A DNA stretch of 34,256 nt from assembly GCA_947498355.1 (NCBI GenBank), contig CANMKA010000038.1, positions 1-34,256 on the forward strand. Reading direction: 5' to 3'. Under the pieces are notes generated by a model. That model did not search any database. It was not told where the DNA came from and worked only from the letters and a program-made list of their open reading frames with translations. Positions 12,221 through 20,657 of the stretch are shown one piece after another. Source of the DNA: an uncultured Paraglaciecola sp. Its GTDB lineage: Bacteria; Pseudomonadota; Gammaproteobacteria; Enterobacterales; Alteromonadaceae. The position numbers and the translations under genes are program-made. The number at the start of each line of letters is the position of its first letter. Within the stretch, counting starts at the first letter, position 1.

Positions 12221-15048
12221 GAGTCTTGCCTAATGGGCACAAATAAAGGTTCAATTCGCAATAACAACTGAAGTTCTGCGCCACTTAACGGGCCAGCTGT
12301 CACCCAAGCCTGTAATAAATCGAGCTTAGTATTCTGTTCGCCTTGGGCCAATTTTTGGGCCATCATTTCTAATTGCAGCTGCTTACGTAAATCACCATCC
12401 GTATCTGGCGAAGCATGTTCGCTGAGTATTTCTAGTTGCACTGTTAGCTTGTGTCTGTCGGCCTTAGTAGGCTCTTGGTTTAGCCATTGCTGCCAAGCTT
12501 TAGGTAATTGCTGTTTTAGCTCTTCAGCTTGATCTTCAGCATCTAATTGAGCGATTTTTAAATAGCTAAACAGGCAGATAAACGTCTTATTTTTATCTAA
12601 TGTTTGTTGCTGTTGTAGCTTATCTTGTTGCAAGCTAATAGTTGTACGCAATTGGTTATCCAAACTGCGCTTTTGAGCACTTGGCAAGTTAGTTAGTAAA
12701 GATTCTATTTCGGCCTGTTCGCCAAGAGATTGTTGTAACTGAGAGGCGCTTTGCGCTTGCTCTACGCCATGATGGAGCTGAGTTAAGCGCTGTTTTAGAT
12801 CAGCCACTTGTTGGTTTAACTCTTTTTTATACTCGTTGCTCGCAGCTTTACGCTTGGCGAAAATGGCATCGTTGGCTTGACGGAACTCATCCCACAAGCG
12901 GTTTTCCTCTTTTTGTCCCCCATGGCCAATCTGCTTCCACTGCTGTTGCAACGCTTTAACCTGCTCGATAGCTTGGTCAATATCGTCCAAAGTATCCAGT
13001 TTTGTTGCCTTAGCAATAAGCCCTTGTTTGAGAGCTTGGTTGTCTTGATAAAACTGATTAACTTTGCGTTTTATTGGCTGAACTAAGGCTTGGTACTCCT
13101 TATTCAAAGATGCTTTAATTTTATAATCAACCTCCCCTACTTGCCCCCAACGTTGCTGTAATGCTCGAAACGGCTTAATAAGCTGACTAACATCTTGTTG
13201 TTCTAAGTTGAGTGCAGTTAACTCAGCCAGAAGCTCTTGTTTCAATACCAAGTTGTGTTGCCTTTTCGCCTCTTCTTGCTGATAGGCCTCTCGACAAGGC
13301 ACAAATGCACGTTCGAGTGTCTGATCAAACGCTTGATTTAATGCTGTATCAGCTTCTGTATCGAGTTTACCTAAGCTAGTCCACTGAGCCCTTAGCCCCT
13401 TAATAGCTTTAGCTTGTTCGGCAACGGGCAGAGGATTAGCTACCAATTCTTCAGCTTCTTTTAATAGAGCAGGTTTGCGCGGTGCAGCAATGTATTCTTG
13501 CCAGTCTTGTAAGTTTGCGACTTGCTTTTGAATGTCTGCAAACGACTTAGCCAATTGCGTTTGCTGTTGTTCTGGCAAAGCCGTAAACCAAGTATTAACC
13601 TTTTCGTACAAGCCCATAGCAGACTTAAATTTACCTTGTTGAATTAGGCTTTCAACGGCTCGCATTTTATTTTTGCAGCGACTAACGTCTTGTTTAACCT
13701 GACGACGAATAGCGTGAATGGCCTCTTGCCAAGCGCGCTTGTGCTGCTGCCATTGCTTAGGGCTCTCAGCCGGCAAATAACTTTGATGTGGAGCGACTTG
13801 GTTTTTCCACTGCTGTGACAGTTCATTGATGAATTCGTGGGCAGCATCAGCTTGGCTTTGCTCCTCTGGTAAGGGCAAATCACTCAGCTGTTGAATTAAA
13901 GCCTTGGCTTTTTCAATTGCAACATATACCTGGGGTAAGTTTTCGAGGGTATTTTTAGTGCCTAGTAAGTGTTGTTGTTGGGTTTCTAATTGACTGTGCT
14001 GCTGAGTAAATTGGCTAGGCAAGGCATGAGTAAACTCGCTGACTGTTGCAATCGACAACTCAATGGCGTTCAACCACGTTTCCACTTGTTGGCCGCTCAC
14101 TTGGGTAATATTTCCTTGTAACCCCTCATGGATTTGCTGCAATAGCTGCTGATTATCTTGAATGATAGTACTAGTATCTTGCTGAATTTTCAGCTCAGTC
14201 TGAGCAGCTTGCCAAATCGGCTTCAATGTCGCCAAAACCTTTTGCAGCTTGTGATCGATGTCGGCGTATTTTTGCTGGTAACTAACACGTGTTCCCTCAG
14301 CTAAGCACTCAAATTGCTTAGCTAGTACTGCGTATTGTTGATCAAGTTCGGTTTTACGCTCGGTCAATTGTTGAAAGTCATCACTGTCTTTTAGGGCCAG
14401 CAAACGCGACAAAACCATCTTCACTTGACTCTCAATCTGACTTGGCAGCTGCTCTGCCTGTCGCCAAATTTCAAGCTGCTGTTCACTTGCTTGCACAACT
14501 GCCTCGAAGGCAGATTTTTTGCTGAGCTTTGACAACAGCTTTCTTGACTGAGGGTTATCGGGTAACGCGTTAAGCATGCCCAATACTAAACCTTCACTGT
14601 GGCTGCTAAGCATAATCTTTTCGTTTAGTTGGGGTTTGTCTAAACGCTTTAATATTGTAGCCACCAAGTCATTGTCAGCTTGCACCCAATCAAGTGTAAC
14701 CAGCTTTTCAAGTAACCTGTTGTCTTTGCACTCAAGAATAAAGCTGCGCTTGTCTTGTTTAGACAGGTACTGGTTTTGATCATTTAATAACGCCTCTTCA
14801 ATCACCCGTTGCGAACGCTTTTGGATACGTTCGTTTTTAGCGATTTCAGACATTTTGTACCACAAAGGAAAGCTGTCTAGCTTAGTCAAAGCAGCCAAAC
14901 TTACATTGGCATCAGCGTCGTTAAATGCCAGTTCATGTAAAATTGATTTTTGCTGGACGTCTTCTTTATTAAAGTTCTCTATGGCTTGAATACGAACATT
15001 TGGATCGGGGCTTTGATGTTTCGAGCGAAAAAGGTGTTTAAATATCAT
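12217..15048 (-). CDS. DUF349 domain protein, large coiled-coil
   Basis: This 943-residue, Gln-rich, mostly alpha-helical protein has no signal peptide. The N-terminal ~110 residues look like short HEAT-type helices (PNVRIQAIENFNKEDVQQ). Residues about 200-500 are coiled coil. Three DUF349 repeats lie at about 525-590, 600-665 and 673-735, each with the W-x5-G core (QWTSLGKLD, RWGQVGEVD, QWKQIGHGG). The last 200 residues are again helical. The family is common in Alteromonadales and its function is unknown. It overlaps yeaC upstream by 11 bases and rluF downstream by 4, so yeaC-DUF349-rluF form a tight operon. The rRNA-modification neighbour is suggestive, not proof, of an RNA/ribosome link. 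Confidence 0.9.
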   Translation of the reverse strand: MIFKHLFRSKHQSPDPNVRIQAIENFNKEDVQQKSILHELAFNDADANVSLAALTKLDSFPLWYKMSEIAKNERIQKRSQRVIEEALLNDQNQYLSKQDKRSFILECKDNRLLEKLVTLDWVQADNDLVATILKRLDKPQLNEKIMLSSHSEGLVLGMLNALPDNPQSRKLLSKLSKKSAFEAVVQASEQQLEIWRQAEQLPSQIESQVKMVLSRLLALKDSDDFQQLTERKTELDQQYAVLAKQFECLAEGTRVSYQQKYADIDHKLQKVLATLKPIWQAAQTELKIQQDTSTIIQDNQQLLQQIHEGLQGNITQVSGQQVETWLNAIELSIATVSEFTHALPSQFTQQHSQLETQQQHLLGTKNTLENLPQVYVAIEKAKALIQQLSDLPLPEEQSQADAAHEFINELSQQWKNQVAPHQSYLPAESPKQWQQHKRAWQEAIHAIRRQVKQDVSRCKNKMRAVESLIQQGKFKSAMGLYEKVNTWFTALPEQQQTQLAKSFADIQKQVANLQDWQEYIAAPRKPALLKEAEELVANPLPVAEQAKAIKGLRAQWTSLGKLDTEADTALNQAFDQTLERAFVPCREAYQQEEAKRQHNLVLKQELLAELTALNLEQQDVSQLIKPFRALQQRWGQVGEVDYKIKASLNKEYQALVQPIKRKVNQFYQDNQALKQGLIAKATKLDTLDDIDQAIEQVKALQQQWKQIGHGGQKEENRLWDEFRQANDAIFAKRKAASNEYKKELNQQVADLKQRLTQLHHGVEQAQSASQLQQSLGEQAEIESLLTNLPSAQKRSLDNQLRTTISLQQDKLQQQQTLDKNKTFICLFSYLKIAQLDAEDQAEELKQQLPKAWQQWLNQEPTKADRHKLTVQLEILSEHASPDTDGDLRKQLQLEMMAQKLAQGEQNTKLDLLQAWVTAGPLSGAELQLLLRIEPLFVPIRQDS

Positions 15049-15331
15049 CCTGCTTGAACCGCGCTATTGTTTGAGTGTTATCTGGAGATTGCTTAAATTC
15101 TTGCTTAAAAGATTCTCGGCTTTTATGTACTATTTTTCCGTCTGCGCCGACCGTCATGTGCTGATCAGACTGCAGCACCCTAGCTTGGTAAATCATCACA
15201 GCTTGTAAACTGGTTTCTCTTTGTTCGTCTGTTAATGGGCTACCATCTAGCCATTTTCCGGTCTCTACAGCTTGCAGTAGCTTTTCGTATACATCTTGTG
15301 ACATTGACTGCAATAACATATTTATATTCAT
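15038..15331 (-). CDS. yeaC: DUF1315 family protein (YeaC-like)
   Basis: This 97-residue cytoplasmic protein matches the small YeaC/DUF1315 family through SMSQDVYEKLLQAVETGKW followed by DGSPLTDEQRE and VMIYQAR. The E. coli protein is of similar size. The C-terminal third is polar and lysine-rich. Function is unknown. It is the first gene of the yeaC-DUF349-rluF operon; its last four codons overlap the DUF349 start. In E. coli, from memory, yeaC sits next to msrB-gapA, which are also in this window but about 5-12 kb away. Confidence 0.9.
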   Translation of the reverse strand: MNINMLLQSMSQDVYEKLLQAVETGKWLDGSPLTDEQRETSLQAVMIYQARVLQSDQHMTVGADGKIVHKSRESFKQEFKQSPDNTQTIARFKQDDI

Positions 15332-15336
15332 AATTT

Positions 15337-15663
15337 TTAATCTGTCTTTTTTAGAAACACCAATCTAACGCGATTGACTATGTACCAAACAAACCCTACA
15401 ACCGCCACGCCAGCCGATGCGTTGTACTTAAAGGCATCTGATGCACCGCCACCCCAATACATATACCCAATACCACCCACAAACAACAACATAGCAATCA
15501 TAGACTGAGTTTGAATAGCTTGACGTTTAAGATGCCGATTTAAATTATTCTTTCTAGCAATATCTTCTGCCGTAGAGGTGCCCATATTAAATTGACAATG
15601 TTGGCAAACCTGAGCTTTATCAGAAATTTTCTTTCCACAAGAGGGGCAATTAATTAAGGCCAT
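15337..15663 (-). CDS. Zinc-ribbon protein with two membrane segments
   Basis: The ATG at 15663 is preferred over an upstream start at 15708 because GGAG lies 7 bases before it and the protein then starts MALINCPSCGKKIS. The 108-residue product has a zinc ribbon (CPSC, CQHC) at 6-26, a basic linker (RKNNLNRHLKRQ) and two hydrophobic segments (about 55-70 and 80-95) ending in basic residues. Such short zinc-ribbon membrane proteins are common and mostly uncharacterised. It lies 5 bases before yeaC on the same strand, so it may lead that operon. Confidence 0.83.
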   Translation of the reverse strand: MALINCPSCGKKISDKAQVCQHCQFNMGTSTAEDIARKNNLNRHLKRQAIQTQSMIAMLLFVGGIGYMYWGGGASDAFKYNASAGVAVVGFVWYIVNRVRLVFLKKTD

Positions 15664-15710
15664 GCCAATACTCCAATATTCAATGGCTAAAGCGGCGCAT
15701 AGCCGCAAAA

Positions 15711-15744
15711 TAAAAAAACGCCCAAACCCCGTTAAGGCTTGGGC
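15711..15744 (-). terminator. Rho-independent terminator overlapping the 3' end of the AGCS symporter gene
   Basis: On the minus strand GCCCAAGCC, a 7-base loop, then GGTTTGGGC and GTTTTTTTA form a 9-bp stem (one G-T pair) with a T-run. The 5' arm encodes the last codons of the symporter (Lys-Pro-Lys-Pro then TAA), so the hairpin starts inside the CDS. It separates the symporter from the downstream zinc-ribbon gene. Confidence 0.88.
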
Positions 15745-17408
15745 TTAGATTGATTAAACGATTGCCAATATTGCGCAATCGAATCTTTCATTTCTTTTCT
15801 TAAAAGCAAAATACCAAATAAATTCGGCAATGTCATAATTACTATAGTTACCGCAGACAAGGCCCATACCAAAGTCGTATCTGAGGTAGCAGCCCAATAA
15901 AAGCCTGCAACATATACTACCCGATAAGGCATAACTGATTTTGGTCCAAATAAATAGGTCATGGCTCTATCGCCGTAATATGACCATGCGATGGCCGTTG
16001 AGAACGCAAACAAGAGCAAACCGATTGATACGATATACTTGCCAGATTCACCAAAATATCCTTTGGTAAACGCCACTGCGGTTAAGTTTGCAGAGTGAAT
16101 AAGTGAATGACCCGATACGACTATATTGGGTTTGACTAGTTGACCATTTTTCACTTCGAGCTTGCCGCTAAACGGGTCTTCTGGAGAGTCAACGGAGAAG
16201 CTTACCTCTTCGGCAAACGAGCGGGCATTAATTATAGTAAAGCCTTGATTCACCGCCTTACCGTTTACTACTTGAATCTGACCGTTGTAGGGAGCTATGC
16301 TGTGTCCATCAAGTTGATTAAGGTACTTAAACATCTGTTGTCTATCGGCTGGCTCGGTTTCTAGCAATGTGCCATTGATAATTTTCATGTCTGAGCGGTC
16401 AAACACATTATAGTGTTTTTCTTGCCACACGCCTGACGACAAAATGACTAAACCGGTAATGGTGCAGATTAAAATAGTATCGATAAAAGGTTCAAGAATC
16501 GACACCATGCCCTCAGCTACAGGCTCGTCTGTCTTGGCTGCGGCATGGGCGATAGGCGCAGAGCCTTGGCCCGCCTCATTTGAAAACAAACCACGGTTTA
16601 CCCCTCGGTTAAACGCGTACGCTATGGTGGCACCTAGAAAGCCGCCTGTTGCTGCCGAGCCAGTGAACACATCAGATATAATCGAAGAAAACGCAGGGCC
16701 TATGTTTTCTATATTGGCAAAGATCACCGCAAATGCACCGATCAAATAGATGGCTGCCATTAGGGGCACTACTTTTGATGTCACCGCAGCAATGCGCGAA
16801 ATTCCACCTAAAATAACCAGAGCGAGTAAAACCCCTAACACGCCGCCCATCACTTCGGGCTGAACTCCAAATGTTGCCTCCATACTGGTTGCAATGCTGT
16901 TGCTTTGAGGAAGGTTTCCTGCGCCAAACGAACTGATCACAGTCGCAATGGCAAACGCTACAGCCAACCATTTCATATTAAGACGTTTGTCCATGTAGTA
17001 CATTGGCCCACCAGACACTGTACCGTCCGGCGTTTTTTCGCGGTATTTATGCGACAAAGTGACTTCGACAAATTTGGTGGTCATGCCGAAAAATGCAGTC
17101 GCCCACATCCAAAATAATGCTGCAGGTCCACCCAAAAATATCGCAAACGCAACACCACCAATATTCCCTGTTCCAACAGTCCCAGACAAGGCAGTGGTCA
17201 AGGCTCGAAAGTGACTAGTGTCACCCTCTGCGTCTTGTTTATCATATTTGCCCAACACCACTTTCCAAGCATGCTTAAAGTAGCGTATTTGCGGAAACTT
17301 GAGGTAAAGCGTAAAAAACAACCCTGTACCCAGCAATACATAGGGAAACCACCAAGCGCCACCAAGCATTTGGTCCAAGTTATTCAAAAATTCATGTATA
17401 GCTGCCAC
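15732..17408 (-). CDS. Sodium:alanine symporter (AGCS family)
   Basis: This 558-residue inner-membrane transporter couples uptake of alanine or glycine to Na+ (or H+). The family signature is clear: GTVGTGNIGGVAFAIFLGG near residue 75, then FFGMTTKFVEVTLSHKYRE, SGGPMYYM and NEAGQGSAPIAHAAAKTDEP. About 10-11 transmembrane helices are visible. Between helices, at about 325-425, there is a hydrophilic insert (NVFDRSDMK to PNIVVSGHS) that many shorter AGCS proteins lack; it looks like a regular extracytoplasmic domain rather than a disruption. It ends with its own terminator hairpin. No amino-acid-specific regulator is adjacent. Confidence 0.93.
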   Translation of the reverse strand: MAAIHEFLNNLDQMLGGAWWFPYVLLGTGLFFTLYLKFPQIRYFKHAWKVVLGKYDKQDAEGDTSHFRALTTALSGTVGTGNIGGVAFAIFLGGPAALFWMWATAFFGMTTKFVEVTLSHKYREKTPDGTVSGGPMYYMDKRLNMKWLAVAFAIATVISSFGAGNLPQSNSIATSMEATFGVQPEVMGGVLGVLLALVILGGISRIAAVTSKVVPLMAAIYLIGAFAVIFANIENIGPAFSSIISDVFTGSAATGGFLGATIAYAFNRGVNRGLFSNEAGQGSAPIAHAAAKTDEPVAEGMVSILEPFIDTILICTITGLVILSSGVWQEKHYNVFDRSDMKIINGTLLETEPADRQQMFKYLNQLDGHSIAPYNGQIQVVNGKAVNQGFTIINARSFAEEVSFSVDSPEDPFSGKLEVKNGQLVKPNIVVSGHSLIHSANLTAVAFTKGYFGESGKYIVSIGLLLFAFSTAIAWSYYGDRAMTYLFGPKSVMPYRVVYVAGFYWAATSDTTLVWALSAVTIVIMTLPNLFGILLLRKEMKDSIAQYWQSFNQSKPKP

Positions 17409-17498
17409 AAATTATCCTTTGTATAAGTTAAAAACGGTATCTAAAAAAACGTAAACTGACCAATAGAAGCAAGCCTAAACTAGGCAGTTGCCAAATGC

Positions 17499-18623
17499 TT
17501 AAAGCTTGTCAACTACAGCGCGTATTGCGACAAGTAAATCTTCTCCGAGTTGCTTACAACGCTGAGGCGACCAACCATACACACTATCGGGTAACTCTAT
17601 ATTATCTTTGAACGGCATCTCTAGGGTGTAAGCCAAACAATGATGAGCCTCTCCTACGGCATGAGTTGCTAAGGTCATATTGGCCTCACCCGGCTGGTCT
17701 TTGTCATAGCCGTAGGTATCTTGGAATTCAGGTGTAGCAGTTAACAGTGCCTGCTTAAATTGATTTTCTAACAATGCCAATGATTCATCGTAACTTGGAT
17801 TACCTTCACAACCCGCGACAAAATTATAAGGAAGGGCTTCATCGCCATGAATGTCTAAAAATAAGTCGACGCCTGTTTCTTGCATTTTTTGCTTAACCAG
17901 AAATACCTCTGGGCTTTTTTGCATACTGGGCGTGGCCCACTCTCGGTTGAGGTTGATTCCAGCCGCATTGGTTCTTAAATGACCACGACTCGCGCCATCT
18001 GGGTTCATATTAGGCACAACATAAAATACGGCTTTGTCTAACAACAATCTGGCTAGGCCGTCCTCTTCATCTAGTAATCGCTCTACTAGGCCTTCAACCA
18101 ACCATTCGGCCATAGTTTCGCCAGGATGTTGCCTAGCTGTGATCCAGATAGATTTTTTATCTTCTTGAGGAGTACCTATGACCAACAAAGACATGTCTCT
18201 GCCATCTAACGTATCACCCAAATATTGGCCCTTACAATCGGGCGACGTTTGGGAGATAGCCAATAAATCTAGATGCCGTTCGTAGCTATATGGAGCGAAG
18301 TAAGCAAAATACATCTGGTCAAACTCAGGGGTATGCAGGATACGTAGGTTATCACCGTCAAACTCTGTCTCAACTCTAAACCAAGACTGCCTATCGTAGG
18401 AAGCCACAGCCTGATAACCTTGCCAGCCCTTTGGATAAGCCGATTCTGCTAAGTTTTCTATGGTTAAAATGTGAGAAATAAAGGCTTTGGACTCTAGTTT
18501 AAAGTAGAACCATTGATAAAAGGCTGATTGATTATCGGGGCGAATAGCCAAACGGATATTTTGTTCAGAATCAGCACTGACGACCCGAATATTTCCCCCA
18601 TCAAAATTACTACTTATTCTCAT
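17499..18623 (-). CDS. M14-family metallocarboxypeptidase, cytosolic CCP/Nna1 type
   Basis: This 374-residue protein has no signal peptide. Residues 1-125 form the N-terminal beta-sandwich found in the cytosolic carboxypeptidase (CCP) subgroup (YQWFYFKLES, YAYFAPYSYERH). The zinc site is RQHPGETMAEW (His166, Glu169) plus LDIHGDE (His259). Substrate binding is at NPDGASRGHLRTN and NLNREW, and the catalytic glutamate is in YTLEMPF (Glu335). Eukaryotic homologues remove glutamates from tubulin; the bacterial substrate is unknown. It is a single gene between the symporter and the divergent glgC. Confidence 0.93.
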   Translation of the reverse strand: MRISSNFDGGNIRVVSADSEQNIRLAIRPDNQSAFYQWFYFKLESKAFISHILTIENLAESAYPKGWQGYQAVASYDRQSWFRVETEFDGDNLRILHTPEFDQMYFAYFAPYSYERHLDLLAISQTSPDCKGQYLGDTLDGRDMSLLVIGTPQEDKKSIWITARQHPGETMAEWLVEGLVERLLDEEDGLARLLLDKAVFYVVPNMNPDGASRGHLRTNAAGINLNREWATPSMQKSPEVFLVKQKMQETGVDLFLDIHGDEALPYNFVAGCEGNPSYDESLALLENQFKQALLTATPEFQDTYGYDKDQPGEANMTLATHAVGEAHHCLAYTLEMPFKDNIELPDSVYGWSPQRCKQLGEDLLVAIRAVVDKL

Positions 18624-18782
18624 AAAATTTATAACTCATTGACCATAATAATAAATTTACATTAGCTTCGACGACTAGAGGATTTCTTGCTCTATTCCGT
18701 TTGATAAAACAGGTAACTAAACTAGGCTTAACAACACCCCCGACTCGAGACGCGCTTTACGCTAAAAAGGACGAACGACTAA

Positions 18783-20138
18783 ATGATAACATCTGACTCG
18801 CGCTATGTAAGTCAATTAACCCGAGATTCTTTAGCTCTTGTTTTAGCTGGTGGTAAAGGCAGCCGTCTCCACGAGTTAACCCGTTCTGAATCTAAGCCCG
18901 CGTTGCACTTTGGCGGAAAATTCCGGGTGATTGACTTTCCCTTATCAAATTGCATAAATTCAGGAATTCGACAAATAGGCGTGGTTACCCAGTATAAAGC
19001 ATATTCGTTGCTTAGACATTTGGTTCAAGGCTGGGGGCACTTAAACAGAGAGCTTGGTGAGTTTGTTGAGCTGCTTCCCGCTTCTCAGCAAAAAGACAGC
19101 AACTGGTATCGAGGGACAGCCGATGCCCTATATCAAAATATTGATTTTATCCGAGAAAATGCGCCTAAATATGTCGTAGTACTGTCAGGCGATCATGTAT
19201 ATAAAATGGATTATGGCGATATGCTGGTTAAGCATGTGGAGAGTGGCGCAGATATGTCTGTATCTTGTATTGAGGTCCCTATTCAAGAGGCAGCCAACAG
19301 TTTTGGCGTAGTCAAGGTTAACTCACATAACAGAATATTAGAATTTGAAGAAAAACCTACCAACCCCGCCGAGCTAGAGGATAAATCTGGCTATACACTT
19401 GCGTCTATGGGTAACTATATATTTAACACTGATTTTCTTATTGAACAGTTGTGTAAAGATGCACAAATACTCACTTCACAACATGATTTTGGTCATGATT
19501 TAATTCCAAACCTGATTAAAAGTAGCCATGTAACGGCATACAGATTTCGCAATAAACATAATCAACAGCCACCTTACTGGCGAGACGTCGGCACCCTTGA
19601 TGCATTCTGGCAAGCCAATATGGACTTACTCGATAGCAACCCCAAACTCAGTATATACGATGATGATTGGCCAATATGGACATACCAAAAACAAGCCCCC
19701 CCAGCTAAATTCTTGTATAACGATTCGACTAGAAAAGGATATGCAGTCGAATCTATGGTATCTGGTGGGTGTGTTGTTGCAGGCGCAAAAATAGACAGTT
19801 CACTGCTATTTTCTGACGTAAAAATAGCGTCTTACAGCGAAATATATCAATCAGTTTTGTTGCCAAAAGTAGAGGTAGGTGAACGGGTCAAGATATGCAA
19901 AGCAATTATCGAGAGCGGTACAAAAATTCCAGACGGCTTACAAATAGGTGTAGACAGTAAAGCCGATCTAGCCAATGGCTTTAGACTAACCAAACAAGGG
20001 GTAGTTTTGGTAACCTCAGCCATGATAGGTGCGCTAAATTGTCGAAGGAGTAAAGCAAGGTTAGCTTTTCCTAATCAATTTGACAGTACAACCAGCGCCT
20101 CCATAGATCAATCGTCTCTTGCCCACATGCGTGCCTAA
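18783..20138 (+). CDS. glgC: Glucose-1-phosphate adenylyltransferase (ADP-glucose pyrophosphorylase)
   Basis: This 451-residue protein catalyses the committed step of glycogen synthesis, ATP + glucose-1-phosphate to ADP-glucose + PPi. Motifs are LALVLAGGKGSRLHELT (nucleotide binding), RVIDFPLSNCINSGI, GTADALYQN, VLSGDHVYKMDYG, GVVKV, FEEKP and YWRDVGTLDAFWQANMDL. A C-terminal left-handed helix region (about 320-410) is present. The last ~35 residues are a polar tail beyond the usual 420-430 residues. AAGGA lies about 11 bases before the ATG. It is monocistronic, ends at the bidirectional terminator 20196-20223, and runs toward the msrB/glgX/glgB/malQ unit. glgA, often its neighbour, is not in the window. 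Confidence 0.97.
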   Translation: MITSDSRYVSQLTRDSLALVLAGGKGSRLHELTRSESKPALHFGGKFRVIDFPLSNCINSGIRQIGVVTQYKAYSLLRHLVQGWGHLNRELGEFVELLPASQQKDSNWYRGTADALYQNIDFIRENAPKYVVVLSGDHVYKMDYGDMLVKHVESGADMSVSCIEVPIQEAANSFGVVKVNSHNRILEFEEKPTNPAELEDKSGYTLASMGNYIFNTDFLIEQLCKDAQILTSQHDFGHDLIPNLIKSSHVTAYRFRNKHNQQPPYWRDVGTLDAFWQANMDLLDSNPKLSIYDDDWPIWTYQKQAPPAKFLYNDSTRKGYAVESMVSGGCVVAGAKIDSSLLFSDVKIASYSEIYQSVLLPKVEVGERVKICKAIIESGTKIPDGLQIGVDSKADLANGFRLTKQGVVLVTSAMIGALNCRRSKARLAFPNQFDSTTSASIDQSSLAHMRA

Positions 20139-20195
20139 TCCTTTGTAAAATCATTAGGCATAAATAATTTAGGATGAAAAAAAACTATCCCATTA

Positions 20196-20223
20196 AAAAG
20201 CACCTCAAATGAGGTGCTTTTTT
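20196..20223. terminator. Bidirectional Rho-independent terminator between glgC and msrB
   Basis: GCACCTC (20200-20206), a four-base loop AAAT and GAGGTGC (20211-20217) form a perfect 7-bp stem. Six Ts follow on the plus strand and five on the minus strand (AAAAA at 20195-20199). It lies between the two converging genes and should serve both. Confidence 0.93.
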
Positions 20224-20254
20224 AAGCTCTGTACCTCTGCAAAGTGATTCAAGC

Positions 20255-20641
20255 CTAATTCGACTCAGAAAACTGCACAGAGACAGAGTTTACACAGTAA
20301 CGCTTACCCGTTGGCTGGGGACCGTCATCAAAAACGTGACCCAAATGCGCATCACATTGTTTACACACTATTTCGATTCTCCGCATGGCAAGAGAGTCAT
20401 CTGTATGATATTCAACATTTTGCACGTCAGCTTGGGCTGAGAACGACGGCCAACCACAGCCAGAATCAAATTTGTCGGCTGATATAAATAAGAGTGCATC
20501 GCAGCATGTACAGCGATACTCTCCAGTACGTTTTTCATCGAGTAACTTGCCCGTAAACGGCCGCTCTGTGCCTTTTAAACGACATATACGAAACTCTTCA
20601 TCAGTTAAGTTTTCTTTCCAATATTGCTCAGACTGTTTCAC
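20255..20641 (-). CDS. msrB: Peptide-methionine (R)-S-oxide reductase
   Basis: This 128-residue MsrB reduces methionine-R-sulfoxide in proteins. Structural zinc ligands are Cys44, Cys47, Cys93 and Cys96 (CTCC, CKQC). SGCGWPSF, GHVFDDGP and the catalytic Cys116 in KRYCVNSVSVQF are all present; Cys62 is a possible resolving cysteine. The start follows glgX by 16 bases on the same strand, so it is probably the last gene of the malQ-glgB-glgX transcript. In many gammaproteobacteria it instead lies next to gapA, with no functional link to glycogen. Confidence 0.96.
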   Translation of the reverse strand: MKQSEQYWKENLTDEEFRICRLKGTERPFTGKLLDEKRTGEYRCTCCDALLFISADKFDSGCGWPSFSAQADVQNVEYHTDDSLAMRRIEIVCKQCDAHLGHVFDDGPQPTGKRYCVNSVSVQFSESN

Positions 20642-20657
20642 TTATTTACCTCTATAT

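Noticed and set aside
17473..17485. GCCTAAACTAGGC small hairpin after the carboxypeptidase gene
   Set aside because: The 5-bp stem has no T-run on the minus strand; insufficient for a terminator call.
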